Assembly (NCBI GenBank): GCA_963770485.1
Contig: CAVYPX010000019.1
Span: 20,335-84,334, forward strand
Length of the DNA stretch: 64,000 bases
Reading direction: 5' to 3'
Source of the DNA: CAVVEC01 sp963770485
GTDB lineage: Bacteria; Acidobacteriota; Terriglobia; Terriglobales; Acidobacteriaceae
Below, piece after piece: positions 25,302 to 34,340 of the stretch. Every line of letters starts with the position of its first letter. Positions within the stretch are counted from its first letter, which is position 1. The notes below the pieces were generated by a model. The model did not search any database. It was not told the DNA's origin and worked only from the letters and a program-made list of their open reading frames with translations. The translations under genes and the position numbers were made by a program.

Positions 25302-26661
25302 GCAGATCAACCAGGACTTGCTGCGGCCGGTGGGCCGGACCTCGCCCCGTTTCTTCTTTGTGGTCGCGACGCTGGGGTTGATCGTGCTGGCCGGATTCTC
25401 CGCCTGGGGCTATCAGCTCTACAACGGAGTCGGCGTCGCCGGCATCCGGCGGCCCGTGTTCTGGGGCTTCTACATTACTAACTTCGTCTTCTGGATCGGA
25501 ATCAGTCACGCCGGAACCCTGATCTCTGCCATCCTGCGCCTGTCGAACGCGGGCTGGCGGCGTCCTATCACGCGTTGCGCTGAGGTCATCACGGTTTTTG
25601 CTCTTTCCATCGGCGCCATGTTTCCGCTCATCCACCTGGGCCGCCCGTGGCAGGCCTTCTGGCTGGCCCCGTACCCGAACCAGAGAGGTTTGTGGCCAAA
25701 CTACCGCTCTCCCCTGGTGTGGGATTTCTTTGCCATCAATACTTACCTGATCGGCAGCATCACATTTCTGATCCTGCCGATCATTCCTGATTTCGCCCTG
25801 GCTCGCGACAAGTTCTCCGGCCGGCGCAAGAAACTCTACACGGTTCTATCTTTAGGATGGCGCGGCACACAACGGCAGTGGCACCGCTTGGAGACAGCCA
25901 TGCACATCATGGCGATTGTCATTATTCCGGTAGCGGTATCGGTGCACACGATTGTCTCCTGGGATTTTGCCATGACCCCGGTGCCCATGTGGCATTCGAC
26001 GATCTTCGCTCCTTATTTCGTTGCGGGCGCCATTTTTAGCGGGATCGCTGCCCTGATTGTGGCCATGGTCTTCCTGCGCCATTTCCTTCGCCTGGAGGAA
26101 TACCTGCAGCCGGTCTGCTTCGATAATCTCGGCAAACTTCTCCTCTTGATGAGCCTGCTGTGGTTTTATTTCGTCTTCGCCGAGCGCCTGACCACCTGGT
26201 ACGGCAACGAGTCTTCGGAGATAGCTGTGCTGTGGCTTACTCAGCGCGGGCCCTATCGGTATCTGTTCTGGCTGATGGTGGGCTGCAATTTTGTGATCCC
26301 GTTTCCCTTGCTGGCGATCAAGAGGCTGCGCACGATCACCGGAACTTTCATCGCATCGCTTGCCATAGTGATCGGCATGTGGCTGGAACGGTACCTGATC
26401 ATCGTACCCTCTTTGTCCCGCAAGTTTCTGCCGTATGCGTGGGGAACGTATCGTCCGACCTGGGTGGAGATTACGATCACCGCCGCCACCTTTGCAGGAA
26501 TGGCTCTGCTTTATGTGATCTTTGCCAAATTTGTTCCGATCATTTCCATCTGGGAGTTGAAGATCGGGGAGAGAGAAACGGCAGGTTTACCTCAGAAAGC
26601 GAGCGAAGTCGAGGTGGCGTCAGGTCCGCTTCGACCGGTCGTTCGCGGAGCAGAAACATGA
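25285..26661 (+). CDS. NrfD/PsrC-family quinone-interacting membrane subunit (ActC-like)
   Basis: A 458-residue integral membrane protein with about ten hydrophobic helices (for example FFFVVATLGLIVLAGFSAW, FYITNFVFWIGISHAGTLIS, IITITAATFAGMALLYVIF-like segments to the C terminus). HAGTLISAILRL and HLGRPWQAFWLAPYPN match the NrfD/PolysulfideReductase family ActC, whose conserved His and Asp/Glu residues line a quinol site or proton path. The C terminus is a short soluble tail. It overlaps both neighbours (17 bases upstream, 4 bases ATGA downstream), showing tight coupling of the complex. Confidence 0.93.
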   Translation: MTKTSEQINQDLLRPVGRTSPRFFFVVATLGLIVLAGFSAWGYQLYNGVGVAGIRRPVFWGFYITNFVFWIGISHAGTLISAILRLSNAGWRRPITRCAEVITVFALSIGAMFPLIHLGRPWQAFWLAPYPNQRGLWPNYRSPLVWDFFAINTYLIGSITFLILPIIPDFALARDKFSGRRKKLYTVLSLGWRGTQRQWHRLETAMHIMAIVIIPVAVSVHTIVSWDFAMTPVPMWHSTIFAPYFVAGAIFSGIAALIVAMVFLRHFLRLEEYLQPVCFDNLGKLLLLMSLLWFYFVFAERLTTWYGNESSEIAVLWLTQRGPYRYLFWLMVGCNFVIPFPLLAIKRLRTITGTFIASLAIVIGMWLERYLIIVPSLSRKFLPYAWGTYRPTWVEITITAATFAGMALLYVIFAKFVPIISIWELKIGERETAGLPQKASEVEVASGPLRPVVRGAET

Positions 26662-27161
26662 ATCCTAAGGCAGCTCTCTACACGATGTGTTCCGATCCGG
26701 CTTCGGCGCAGCGCACGGTTGATGCGCTGCTCTCAGCTGGGGTCAGAACGGAAGACATCACGGTGATTTCGTCAGAACCCTTCGATGGCTTCGAATTGGC
26801 ACGCCACGAAAAGGCAACTCTCATGCCCTGGTTGGCCGTACTGGGCGCAATTCTGGGAGGTGCCGGCGGTTTCTTGCTGGTATCCCAGACTCAGATGAGC
26901 TATCCCATCGTCACGGGGGGCATGGCCATCGTTACCCCGTGGAGCAATGGAATCATTACTTACGAACTGACCATGCTGGGCGCGATCCTGACCACGCTGC
27001 TGGTCCTGATTTTGACCGCGCCCCTGCTGCGCTGGAAGCAGGAGCCTTATGATCAGCAGGTCTCGGATGGCAAGATTCTGGTGGGGGTAACCCATACCTC
27101 CGGGAACTTTGACGAAAAGGTGAGAGAGATTTTCAGCCCGGGCGGTGGCGCCGCGAAATAG
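26658..27161 (+). CDS. DUF3341 membrane subunit (ActD-like)
   Basis: A 167-residue protein with two transmembrane helices (about 53-72, WLAVLGAILGGAGGFLLV, and 98-118, LTMLGAILTTLLVLILTAPL). The N-terminal part, ALYTMCSDPASAQRTVDALLSAGV, looks like a ferredoxin-like fold seen in DUF3341 proteins, which are ActD of alternative complex III. ATG 26658 overlaps the NrfD stop. No ActE (monoheme cytochrome) or ActF (second NrfD) follows, so the cluster ends here. Confidence 0.88.
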   Translation: MNPKAALYTMCSDPASAQRTVDALLSAGVRTEDITVISSEPFDGFELARHEKATLMPWLAVLGAILGGAGGFLLVSQTQMSYPIVTGGMAIVTPWSNGIITYELTMLGAILTTLLVLILTAPLLRWKQEPYDQQVSDGKILVGVTHTSGNFDEKVREIFSPGGGAAK

Positions 27162-27259
27162 TCAGTACTTTTTCTTCAGTGCAAAGGAACCATCCGAGGC
27201 ATTATGATTCCTAATTGCCTATGGCCGCCGAGGGTCGGCTGCCGGAAGTGAGGTCCGCT

Positions 27260-27625
27260 ATGAAGATTCTGGCTTACACCTTGGCCATCGCCACCGTTTT
27301 GACCACTTTATCAATATCAATGAGTAGAGCTGCCGCCACATCACGACCCGCAGCAACCCACGACCAGCCGACGAGCCTGGTTGGGGTTGTGGTGGATGCG
27401 TTATGCGCAGGTAAGACGGCGCATCGAAATGCCGCCGATTGCGCGCGACTGTGCGCCAAAGCGGGCGCCCGGTATGCCCTGGTGGTGGACAACAAGATCT
27501 ACGTCCTGGATGCGGACCAAAAGCTCAGAGAGCAACTGGATCTGCTGGCTGGCGAAAAAGCGAAAGTCGTCGGCACCGTCAACAGCGAAGTGATGAAGGT
27601 AAGTTCCGTCGCTCCATCGAAGTAG
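27260..27625 (+). CDS. small secreted Cys-containing protein (copy 2)
   Basis: A 121-residue protein starting at ATG 27260 after GTGAGG. Signal peptide MKILAYTLAIATVLTTLSIS. The mature part has VGVVVDALCAGKTAH, CARLCAKAGARYALVVDN and AGEKAKVVGTVNSE, the same architecture as the protein at 21224 with conserved Cys positions. The two copies bracket the electron-transfer operon, here 98 bases after the DUF3341 gene. Function unknown; DUF5818-like by appearance. Confidence 0.78.
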   Translation: MKILAYTLAIATVLTTLSISMSRAAATSRPAATHDQPTSLVGVVVDALCAGKTAHRNAADCARLCAKAGARYALVVDNKIYVLDADQKLREQLDLLAGEKAKVVGTVNSEVMKVSSVAPSK

Positions 27626-27713
27626 CGTGACAGTCACCCGCGACCATGGGGCGTTCGCTCACTAAGCTGGAATTTAAGCGTCTTACCAGAAGCAATCAAA
27701 TTGGAGGGACTTT

Positions 27714-28067
27714 ATGAGACTCCGTTACCTCCTGCCAGGGTTACTGGCATTGACCACAGTCGGCACAACTCTAGCCCAGGAGCAACCGTCCCAACGTACC
27801 CAAGACTTTTCCGCGCTGCTCAGGTTCAGCGTTGAATCGCTGCCTGACCGTGCCAGCCAGTACCATCTGCCTAAAGATTCTCCGGACCAGCGCGATCGGG
27901 TGGACAGAGAATCGGGAGCGGGCGCCGTCTGCTACACCATGCGCAGTTATTTAGTCCGGCGCGAAGATCCGCAATCCGACGTGATCGCGTTTGCCGGTTA
28001 CAAGGAATGCCAGCTAGCCTCCAAGTTCCAACTGAAGACCACCCTGGCCACTGCTCCCAACCCATGA
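27714..28067 (+). CDS. small secreted hypothetical protein
   Basis: A 117-residue protein with signal peptide MRLRYLLPGLLALTTVGTTL cut after LAQ near residue 22; TTGGAGGG provides an SD 6-8 bases before the ATG. The mature part is hydrophilic with AVCYTMRSYLVRRED and a second Cys in YKECQL, which could form a disulphide. No family recognised; similar short secreted proteins are frequent in Acidobacteriota. Confidence 0.65.
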   Translation: MRLRYLLPGLLALTTVGTTLAQEQPSQRTQDFSALLRFSVESLPDRASQYHLPKDSPDQRDRVDRESGAGAVCYTMRSYLVRREDPQSDVIAFAGYKECQLASKFQLKTTLATAPNP

Positions 28068-28183
28068 ACCAGGCTGGCCCGGAAGAGCCGAGCCCGCCTG
28101 ACAATTCAGGATAACTTCCGGCCATGTGCATTCGGGTGAGGGCTGGCGCAAGTTTCGCGTTCGGGTGGGTCGATCGGTTCTGG

Positions 28184-30019
28184 TTACTGCTGGACTTCAA
28201 TCGACACGACATCACCGATGGCTGGTCCGCTTTCACGGTAGTTGACTGCCACGTCCTGGCTTTTCCAGCCGCATGAAAAGCGATCGGCGCCAATCACAGC
28301 CACGTGGCCGGTATCCGCAACGTTGAAGGTCCAAGTGGCAGTCCCGGATTTCACCGTGAGCACGGCCTTCGGGGCCGTCGAACAATCTACGGCGACCAAC
28401 TTGCCCTTTAGGAAGCGGACCGGCTTTGCCATTGCCGTGCTAGCCGTAACCGTTTCTGAACTTGCCGGACTTCCTTGGGCGCTCTCCGTTGAAGGTCCAT
28501 TGATCTCGATTCTGAGGCGTAGTGCGCTCGCCGGCTCAGACTTCATCATTTCGACAATTGTCATGGTTTCGCTCGCGCTGGCCGCGATGTTGGAGTCGCT
28601 GCTTTTGCAGAGCAGCTTGAGCAGTCCGAGCGATTCATCATATCGCTCAATCGCCATGTCCATCTGCGCCAGGTTGAGCGCGTACCATTCATTTCGAGGA
28701 TTCAACAGAAATGCCTTGCGTATGGTGCTGGCGGCGGTTTTGTGTTTTCCTTGCGACAAGTAGACAAATGCCAGCAAGTGGTAGGAGCCGGCAAACTCCG
28801 GATCAAGAGCGATGGATCGCTCCAACTCCTTCTGCATCTTGGCCAACTGCACCGGATCGCTGACGAATTCCGGCCCGTGCTCCATCTGAGCCAGCAGGGC
28901 AGAGTAGTAAAACACTCGAGGATCGTTGGAATCGTGAGCTGCGGCTTGAGTGAAGTATTCCCCAGAACGGTGAAAATCGCGCTTCATGAGGTAGGCATAG
29001 CCCAGTCCCCGGAGTGCGGCGGCGTTGTCGGGTTGCAGCTTAAGAACTTCCGCGAACTCATCTGCAGCCTTGTTCTGGTAGTCCCGGGAATGCAAATGAA
29101 TGTCGGCCAGCACGGCTCTGGCGTCGGTGACCGGCATCGGCTTGGCCGCAAACGAATGGCTATCGACCCCAGCCGGCGACGGTATGAGGTAATAGCGGTA
29201 GCGGCCCACCTGCCAATAACGGTTGATGGCTTTATCGAAGTCAGGCGCGCTCATCCCAAACGTCTGCTGGATGGCTTGTTCGACAGGTGCGCTGTGATTC
29301 ACGACTTGGTCGAAATAAATGCTCAGTTTCGGGATCAACTGGTTGTCATACAGGTAATGCACCACCAGCCAGGATTCCGCATAAAACACTGAGCGATGAT
29401 CTCCGCTCTCGTTATAGACACTTGAATTGCGCTGTACTCGAAACAAATCGGCCACCTTCATCAGTCCAGTCTGCTGTAACACCTGCAGATTTCGCTCAGA
29501 AGACAGTCCGACGTCCGCCTTCTTTCCGTCAACTTTAATGGTGGAGAAATATTCGGCAAAGCCTTCATCAAACCAGGGTTGTATTTCTGCCCCCGTGTTC
29601 CCGTTCAGCAGTTGGTGGGCATATTCATGAAAGACGACCTGCCAGGGATCTTCAGCAGACATGTCCAACAGGATGAACCCTCGGTCCGAGCTGCCCTGGA
29701 AAAGTCCGTCAACTTCTGTCGGTTTGCCCTTCCACAGTGGCGCAAACTGCTTCATTTCCTTCTTGTTCCGAAACGCGACAATCTGAAGCGGAAGCGGTAG
29801 GCTGACTTTTGCCTTGGCCATCAAAGCGCCGAATACCGCGTGCATCTGTTCAAAACGGAGGGCGACTTCCCGGCCGCGATTCTCCCCGGCATCGGTGACT
29901 ACAGAGAAGTTTTGTGATCGGATTTCGATCCATTCCGGCTCGCTCGCCAAACCGGGCAAAACCAGCAGAAATTCAAGCGCGAGCAGGCCAACACGACGGA
30001 CAGCCAAATTGCGAGTCAT
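28184..30019 (-). CDS. secreted zinc metallopeptidase-like protein with TPR repeats
   Basis: A 611-residue protein with a signal peptide (about 8-25). Residues 30-280 resemble the peptidase MA-like/DUF1570 group: FHEYAHQLLNGNTG carries HExxH, and PWFDEGFAEYFST supplies the downstream Glu ligand. Residues about 300-470 are TPR-like helical pairs (AADEFAEVLKLQPDNAAALRGLGYAYL, HRSGEYFTQAAAHDSNDPRVFYYS). The C-terminal 100 residues form a beta domain with three Cys. Probably a periplasmic protease or protease-derived scaffold. Start is ATG 30019. Confidence 0.82.
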   Translation of the reverse strand: MTRNLAVRRVGLLALEFLLVLPGLASEPEWIEIRSQNFSVVTDAGENRGREVALRFEQMHAVFGALMAKAKVSLPLPLQIVAFRNKKEMKQFAPLWKGKPTEVDGLFQGSSDRGFILLDMSAEDPWQVVFHEYAHQLLNGNTGAEIQPWFDEGFAEYFSTIKVDGKKADVGLSSERNLQVLQQTGLMKVADLFRVQRNSSVYNESGDHRSVFYAESWLVVHYLYDNQLIPKLSIYFDQVVNHSAPVEQAIQQTFGMSAPDFDKAINRYWQVGRYRYYLIPSPAGVDSHSFAAKPMPVTDARAVLADIHLHSRDYQNKAADEFAEVLKLQPDNAAALRGLGYAYLMKRDFHRSGEYFTQAAAHDSNDPRVFYYSALLAQMEHGPEFVSDPVQLAKMQKELERSIALDPEFAGSYHLLAFVYLSQGKHKTAASTIRKAFLLNPRNEWYALNLAQMDMAIERYDESLGLLKLLCKSSDSNIAASASETMTIVEMMKSEPASALRLRIEINGPSTESAQGSPASSETVTASTAMAKPVRFLKGKLVAVDCSTAPKAVLTVKSGTATWTFNVADTGHVAVIGADRFSCGWKSQDVAVNYRESGPAIGDVVSIEVQQ

Positions 30020-30073
30020 ACCTGCCCTTTGCCGAGTATGGTAGCAGTTTTGGACACCAATGTTCTGAGAGCC

Positions 30074-30131
30074 CCTAACCTGCAGTCACTCCGCTCTGTG
30101 CTGGCCGTCACTGTGCAATTGCCAGGTTAGG
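30074..30131. repeat. inverted repeat upstream of RsbRD-like gene
   Basis: CCTAACCTG (30074-30082) and CAGGTTAGG (30123-30131) are perfect 9-base complements separated by 40 bases. A second hairpin, CTGCCA with TGGCAG (30167-30192), ends right before the Shine-Dalgarno site of 30206. Either could affect transcription or translation of that gene. Confidence 0.4.
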
Positions 30132-30205
30132 CGGACAATTAAGTGGGAACTGGTGTGAGATCGCTTCTGCCATATACGTGTACTTCTGGCAGAAAGGAGG
30201 CAGTC

Positions 30206-30685
30206 ATGTTTCCGATCAGATTGATTCAGCTCATCGAAGCCCATGCTGACAACTTGTCCGAGGGATTGATGCACAAACTCAAGAAATCGGACCAGTGCAG
30301 TGAATTGTTGCGCAAAGTGTCCGCTGATGAGTTGAAACGGCGTACCTACGAAATTTACCGCCATCTCAGCGATTGGTTGCTGGGCAAGACCGAGACCGAG
30401 ATCGAGGAACGCTATATCGGCCTGGGAGTACGGCGTGCCAAGCAAGGCGTGCCTTTCAGCGACGTGCTGTGGGCGGTCAGCGCAACCAAGGAGTACCTCT
30501 GGGAGTATTTGCAGCAGGAAGGCCTGCTCGAAGAGCCAGTGGAGTTCTTTGGCGAAATGGAACTGCTGCAGTCATTAGAGCGTTTCTTCGACCGTGCCCT
30601 GTACTTTACGGCTATGGGGTACGAAGGCGCAGGACGAGGCGAGGTCGAACATGCGCCGCGCATCCATGTGGTTGCGCGGAAGTAA
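30206..30685 (+). CDS. RsbRD N-terminal-like sensory domain protein
   Basis: A 159-residue all-helical protein with strong AAAGGAGG SD. LIQLIEAHADNLSEGLMHKLKKSDQC, RTYEIYRHLSDWLLGKTETEIEERYIGLGVRRAKQGVPFSDVLWA and LLQSLERFFDRALYFTAMGYE match the N-terminal domain of RsbRD-type co-antagonists, a non-heme globin-like helical module that senses stress for stressosomes. No STAS domain follows, so it is a stand-alone sensor module. No rsbS/rsbT partners are visible here. Role inferred. Confidence 0.75.
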   Translation: MFPIRLIQLIEAHADNLSEGLMHKLKKSDQCSELLRKVSADELKRRTYEIYRHLSDWLLGKTETEIEERYIGLGVRRAKQGVPFSDVLWAVSATKEYLWEYLQQEGLLEEPVEFFGEMELLQSLERFFDRALYFTAMGYEGAGRGEVEHAPRIHVVARK

Positions 30686-30822
30686 ATTGCTGTCAGGTCC
30701 TTCGGGACGCAGGATTGTTGCACCGAGCATGAGTTGGATGACTGTGCCTGTGGCCGGTCCGCAAGATTCCCCAGGCACGGCCGGGTGTGGGATGTTGTTC
30801 GTGTCCGAACCCTGATCCTGAA

Positions 30823-31005
30823 TCAATGCATCAGGCTCGCCACGCCGTGAATGATCACAGCCCACAGCAGCAAAGATACGGGAAGACACAGCATCACGGC
30901 CGCTAAGACGTTTCCATCCGATTCAGGGTCAATTTCTCGGCGCTGGGGAAGAAACAAACTGGGCGCGCTCGTGATGCAGATGGTTTGGGGGAGTTTTCGT
31001 AGCAT
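30823..31005 (-). CDS. small membrane protein, unknown
   Basis: A 60-residue protein starting at ATG 31005 with AAAGGG 7 bases upstream. The N-terminal half is polar with two Pro residues; one transmembrane helix lies at about 35-57 (NVLAAVMLCLPVSLLLWAVI). No family recognised. Coding is plausible from the SD and the helix but not certain. Confidence 0.45.
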   Translation of the reverse strand: MLRKLPQTICITSAPSLFLPQRREIDPESDGNVLAAVMLCLPVSLLLWAVIIHGVASLMH

Positions 31006-31830
31006 AACAAGCCCTTTATATTTGCAGTCGATCCAGTCGACCGTGATCGCCATCACTTCTGACTGTGATCTGGAGCTGAGGCAAAGGCAGGTCCCGTTAC
31101 GACGTGCGCACACGCTTTATGCGCATGACCTCAAACCCCGCACCAACACTCTCGTGTTGACCAAAGAAAAAAGGGCGGAACCGTGTGAGTTCTGTTCTCC
31201 GACCATCTTCCCGAATTGGAATACTGACTATAGCCGGGGTCAGTGACCCGGCACGAAATTACCTGACCTGCCCAGGCAGGAGCGTGTGATGCCGATCACG
31301 ATTCCCATGACTTGAGTCACCGCGCCGGTGACAGTCGGCTCTCAATAATCTTTACCAGCAATAATCAAAGAGGCTCCGCGCGAAAGAATAAAGAATTGGG
31401 CCGGCGCGGAGCCTCTTTTGTGGCTGCAGACCGCAGGTCATGCGGTGCGCCGGCGAGCGTCTTCTCGCAGGTTGGCAGCGGCGCCGAGTAGATCAATTTG
31501 GCTCCGGTCATTAGTCCCCTTGTTTTTCCACAGGTCGACTGCTTACGCTGTCTTGCCAACGGAGGTTCTTACCTCTGCGCCGCGACCAACGGAGATGAGT
31601 TCTCTGTGCCCCGCAGCTTCTAAACGCGAAATCCGCCGCGTTGTTGGTGACCAATGCGGCGGAATTTGCCTTGGCTGGATCCCTCTCCGGAAGATTTCGC
31701 TTGCATCACTCCGGCTGGGAGGATTTAATTTACGCAAATCTTATTACGTCGAACCAGTTGCAGCCTTGTTTCGCGAGAATTTAGGTGACCGATCAGCCGT
31801 CCGGCAAGTTTCGATCCTGAGGGGCGACCC
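31006..31830 (+). ncRNA. hairpin-rich noncoding stretch, candidate structured RNA
   Basis: No convincing gene in 825 bases. Between 31233 and 31418 several stems follow each other: GCCGGGGTCA/TGACCCGGC (31233-31252), CCTGCC/GGCAGG (31267-31280), GTGAT/ATCAC (31286-31299), GTCACCG/CGGTGAC (31316-31332) and a perfect 15-base stem AAAGAGGCTCCGCGC/GCGCGGAGCCTCTTT (31367-31381 with 31404-31418) ending in TTTTG. A further stem lies at 31629-31667 (AAATCCGCCGC/GCGGCGGAATTT). The 31233-31420 part could be a structured RNA with its own terminator. Strand is assumed to be + because of the T run. No known RNA family was recognised. Confidence 0.3.
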
Positions 31831-32601
31831 ATGAAGCCAATGGTTGTTATCTCCAGCATTTTCTGGATCAGCCTGCTGGCAGCGGCGCAGGATCCATCGA
31901 TCTGGCAGCCGCCTTTGAACACCAGTTGGCAATGGCAGCTCACCCAGCGTGTCGATCGGAGCGTCAAGGCGAAGATGTACGACATCGACATGTTCGATAA
32001 TACTGCCACCGTCGTCAGCAAGCTGCACGCCCAGGGGCGCAAAGTGGTCTGCTACATTGATGTGGGCACGTGGGAGAACTGGCGTCCCGACGCCAAGAAG
32101 TTCCCCAAGATCGTCAAGGGAGAGAAGGTCGGTGGTTGGCCTGGAGAAAGGTGGCTCGATATCCGCCGCATCGACATTCTGGGCCCGATTATGAAAGCGC
32201 GCATGGATGAGTGTCAGGCCAAGGGTTTCGATGGCATGGAACCCGATAACGTGGACGGCTATACCAACGACAGCGGCTTCAATCTCACGTACCACGACCA
32301 GATCAAGTACAACACATTCATCGCTAGCGAGGCCCACGCGCGGGGGCTTTCGGTAGGGCTCAAGAACGATCTGGATCAAGTCGGCGATTTGCTGCCGTCG
32401 TTCGACTGGGCGCTCGATGAGCAGTGTTTCCAGTATCACGAGTGCAACAAGCTATTGCCTTTCATCAACGCGAACAAAGCGGTGTTTGAAGTGGAATACT
32501 CTCTGCCTACGAACAAGTTCTGCCCCAAGGCGAACGAGCTGAACTTTAACTCCATGAAGAAACACCTCAACCTGGGCGTCTATCGCGTTCCCTGCCGCTA
32601 A
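31831..32601 (+). CDS. GH114-type (endo-alpha-1,4-polygalactosaminidase-like) secreted protein
   Basis: A 256-residue protein with a short signal peptide (MKPMVVISSIFWISLLAAAQ). Mature sequence: WQPPLNTSWQWQLTQ, YDIDMFDNTATVVSKLHAQG, VVCYIDVGTWENWRPD, FDGMEPDNVDGYTN and GLKNDLDQVGDLLPSFDWALDEQCF, which follow the TIM-barrel pattern of glycoside hydrolase family 114 with Asp/Glu at strand ends. The family degrades alpha-1,4-linked galactosamine polymers, though many members are uncharacterised. SD GAGGGG precedes the ATG. Probably acts on an extracellular or envelope polysaccharide. Confidence 0.85.
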   Translation: MKPMVVISSIFWISLLAAAQDPSIWQPPLNTSWQWQLTQRVDRSVKAKMYDIDMFDNTATVVSKLHAQGRKVVCYIDVGTWENWRPDAKKFPKIVKGEKVGGWPGERWLDIRRIDILGPIMKARMDECQAKGFDGMEPDNVDGYTNDSGFNLTYHDQIKYNTFIASEAHARGLSVGLKNDLDQVGDLLPSFDWALDEQCFQYHECNKLLPFINANKAVFEVEYSLPTNKFCPKANELNFNSMKKHLNLGVYRVPCR

Positions 32602-32775
32602 AAACTGGAGGATGGCTCCGCCACCGCAGGAAATAGGCTCAACCAGCACCACGGACCCGGCAACGGTCTGCAATATGCCGGAATCTAATTGGTCGTGAGC
32701 GACTCTATTCCGCAGCCGTCCCTGGCCTTACTTGTGAAGGCCCCTCCAAGCGCAGTGCTACAATCTTGTACTGGG

Positions 32776-34338
32776 ATGTATCGAAGACGCACGCTATTAG
32801 CGGCCATTTTCTCCCTGTTGCTGACGACCCAGCTTCAGGCCGCTTCGCACGGTCCAGTCGCCAGGCCCATTGACGCGATCCTCTCTGCACCTGATCTTGC
32901 ACGTGGATTTTGGGGCATCGAAATCGTTGCCCTCGACGACGGAAAGGTTTTGTACGCCCAAAACGCCGACAAACTGTTTACCCCGGCCTCCGACACCAAA
33001 CTATTTACCACCGCGGCTGCGCTGGCTCTCATCGGGCCGAATTACACTTCGCGCACCACCGTCGAAACCAGCGGCACGCTAGACAAGTACGGACGCCTCA
33101 GCGGCGATGTAATTCTGGTGGGCCGCGGCGATCCCAATCTTTCCGGCCGCGAACTGCCATATACCTTGCGCACCCAAAGAAATGACCATCCCATCCAGGT
33201 TTTGGAACAACTGGCGGACTCGCTGGTTCAGAAGGGTGTGAAATACGTCGATGGCGACATCGTTGCCGACGATTCCTACTTCGCCTTCGAGCGCTACGGA
33301 GAAGGCTGGAGTCAGGACGATCTTGTTCTAGCCGAGGGAGCGCCAGTTTCAGCGCTTACCATCAATGACAACGTTATTTTCGTGAACATCCTCCCCGCGG
33401 ACCGCGCCGGGGAGCACGCTTTCGTCAGCATCACGCCGTTCGCCGACTACTATCGCATTGATAATCGCATCATCACTACCCCGGCAGGCACGGGCCGCAA
33501 GATTTTCATCAACCGCGAGCCCGGCTCTACCTTGCTTACGTTGTGGGGCAACATGCCGCTCGATGACGCTGGGGCGAACGAAGCCCTGGCCATCGAGGAT
33601 CCCGCCGAATTCGCGGCCGCTCTGTTCCATCAATTGCTCGAGAACCGCGGCATCGTGGTGTATGGCAAACAACGCACCCGTCACACTGAACTGGCCAGCC
33701 TTTCCACCTTGAGCGTTACGGCGACGGCTCCGGCGCGGGGTGGTGACGAATCTTCCCGCGCGTTGCAGACCCAGCCGCTGGTGCTGGCGAGCTATCAGTC
33801 AAAGCCGCTGATCGAAGACGTACGTGTGATCAACAAAGTCAGCCAGAATCTGCACGCCGAAATCCTCCTGCGCCTCTTGGGTCGGGAGAAGGGGACGGCG
33901 GGTACGGTCGAAGGCGGCCTCGAGGTTCTGCGCGGCTTTCTCAATACTGCCGGAGTACCCAGCGAGCAATATGTTTTCTACGATGGCTCCGGACTTTCCC
34001 GCCAAAACCTGGTCACGCCGCACGCAGTTACCCAACTCCTGCGCTATGCCGTTGCTCAGCCATGGGGACCCAGCTTTCGTGAGACTCTGCCGGTGGCGGG
34101 CACAGATGGTTCCCTCGCAGACCGCTTGAAGAACCTCGACCCACGAGCGCGGGTGTATGGAAAGACCGGCTCGCTGGGCGGAGTCAAGACCCTCTCTGGT
34201 TACGCGACAACCGTCCGCGGCCGGCAGATCGCGTTTAGCATCCTGTCCAACAATCTCAATCTGCCCGCTAAGCGCGTGAATGACACTATCGACAGCATTG
34301 TCGAAGCGATCGTCAACGATGTGGGAAAAAAGAAGTAA
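32776..34338 (+). CDS. dacB: D-alanyl-D-alanine carboxypeptidase/endopeptidase, PBP4 family
   Basis: A 520-residue protein from ATG 32776; upstream in-frame starts would place the signal peptide internally. Signal segment RRRTLLAAIFSLLLTTQLQA. The penicillin-binding motifs are in order: SDTK (72-75), the SxN-type region DGSGLSRQNLVT, and GKTGSLGGVKTLSGY near the C terminus. The large insert between SxxK and the next motif (about 100-330) is characteristic of PBP4/DacB (peptidase S13). It trims or hydrolyses peptidoglycan cross-links in the periplasm. Confidence 0.93.
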   Translation: MYRRRTLLAAIFSLLLTTQLQAASHGPVARPIDAILSAPDLARGFWGIEIVALDDGKVLYAQNADKLFTPASDTKLFTTAAALALIGPNYTSRTTVETSGTLDKYGRLSGDVILVGRGDPNLSGRELPYTLRTQRNDHPIQVLEQLADSLVQKGVKYVDGDIVADDSYFAFERYGEGWSQDDLVLAEGAPVSALTINDNVIFVNILPADRAGEHAFVSITPFADYYRIDNRIITTPAGTGRKIFINREPGSTLLTLWGNMPLDDAGANEALAIEDPAEFAAALFHQLLENRGIVVYGKQRTRHTELASLSTLSVTATAPARGGDESSRALQTQPLVLASYQSKPLIEDVRVINKVSQNLHAEILLRLLGREKGTAGTVEGGLEVLRGFLNTAGVPSEQYVFYDGSGLSRQNLVTPHAVTQLLRYAVAQPWGPSFRETLPVAGTDGSLADRLKNLDPRARVYGKTGSLGGVKTLSGYATTVRGRQIAFSILSNNLNLPAKRVNDTIDSIVEAIVNDVGKKK

Positions 34339-34340
34339 CC

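Noticed and set aside
31418..31834. 138-codon plus-strand frame in the hairpin-rich region
   Set aside because: Composition is unlike real proteins here, no RBS, and it runs through the hairpins.
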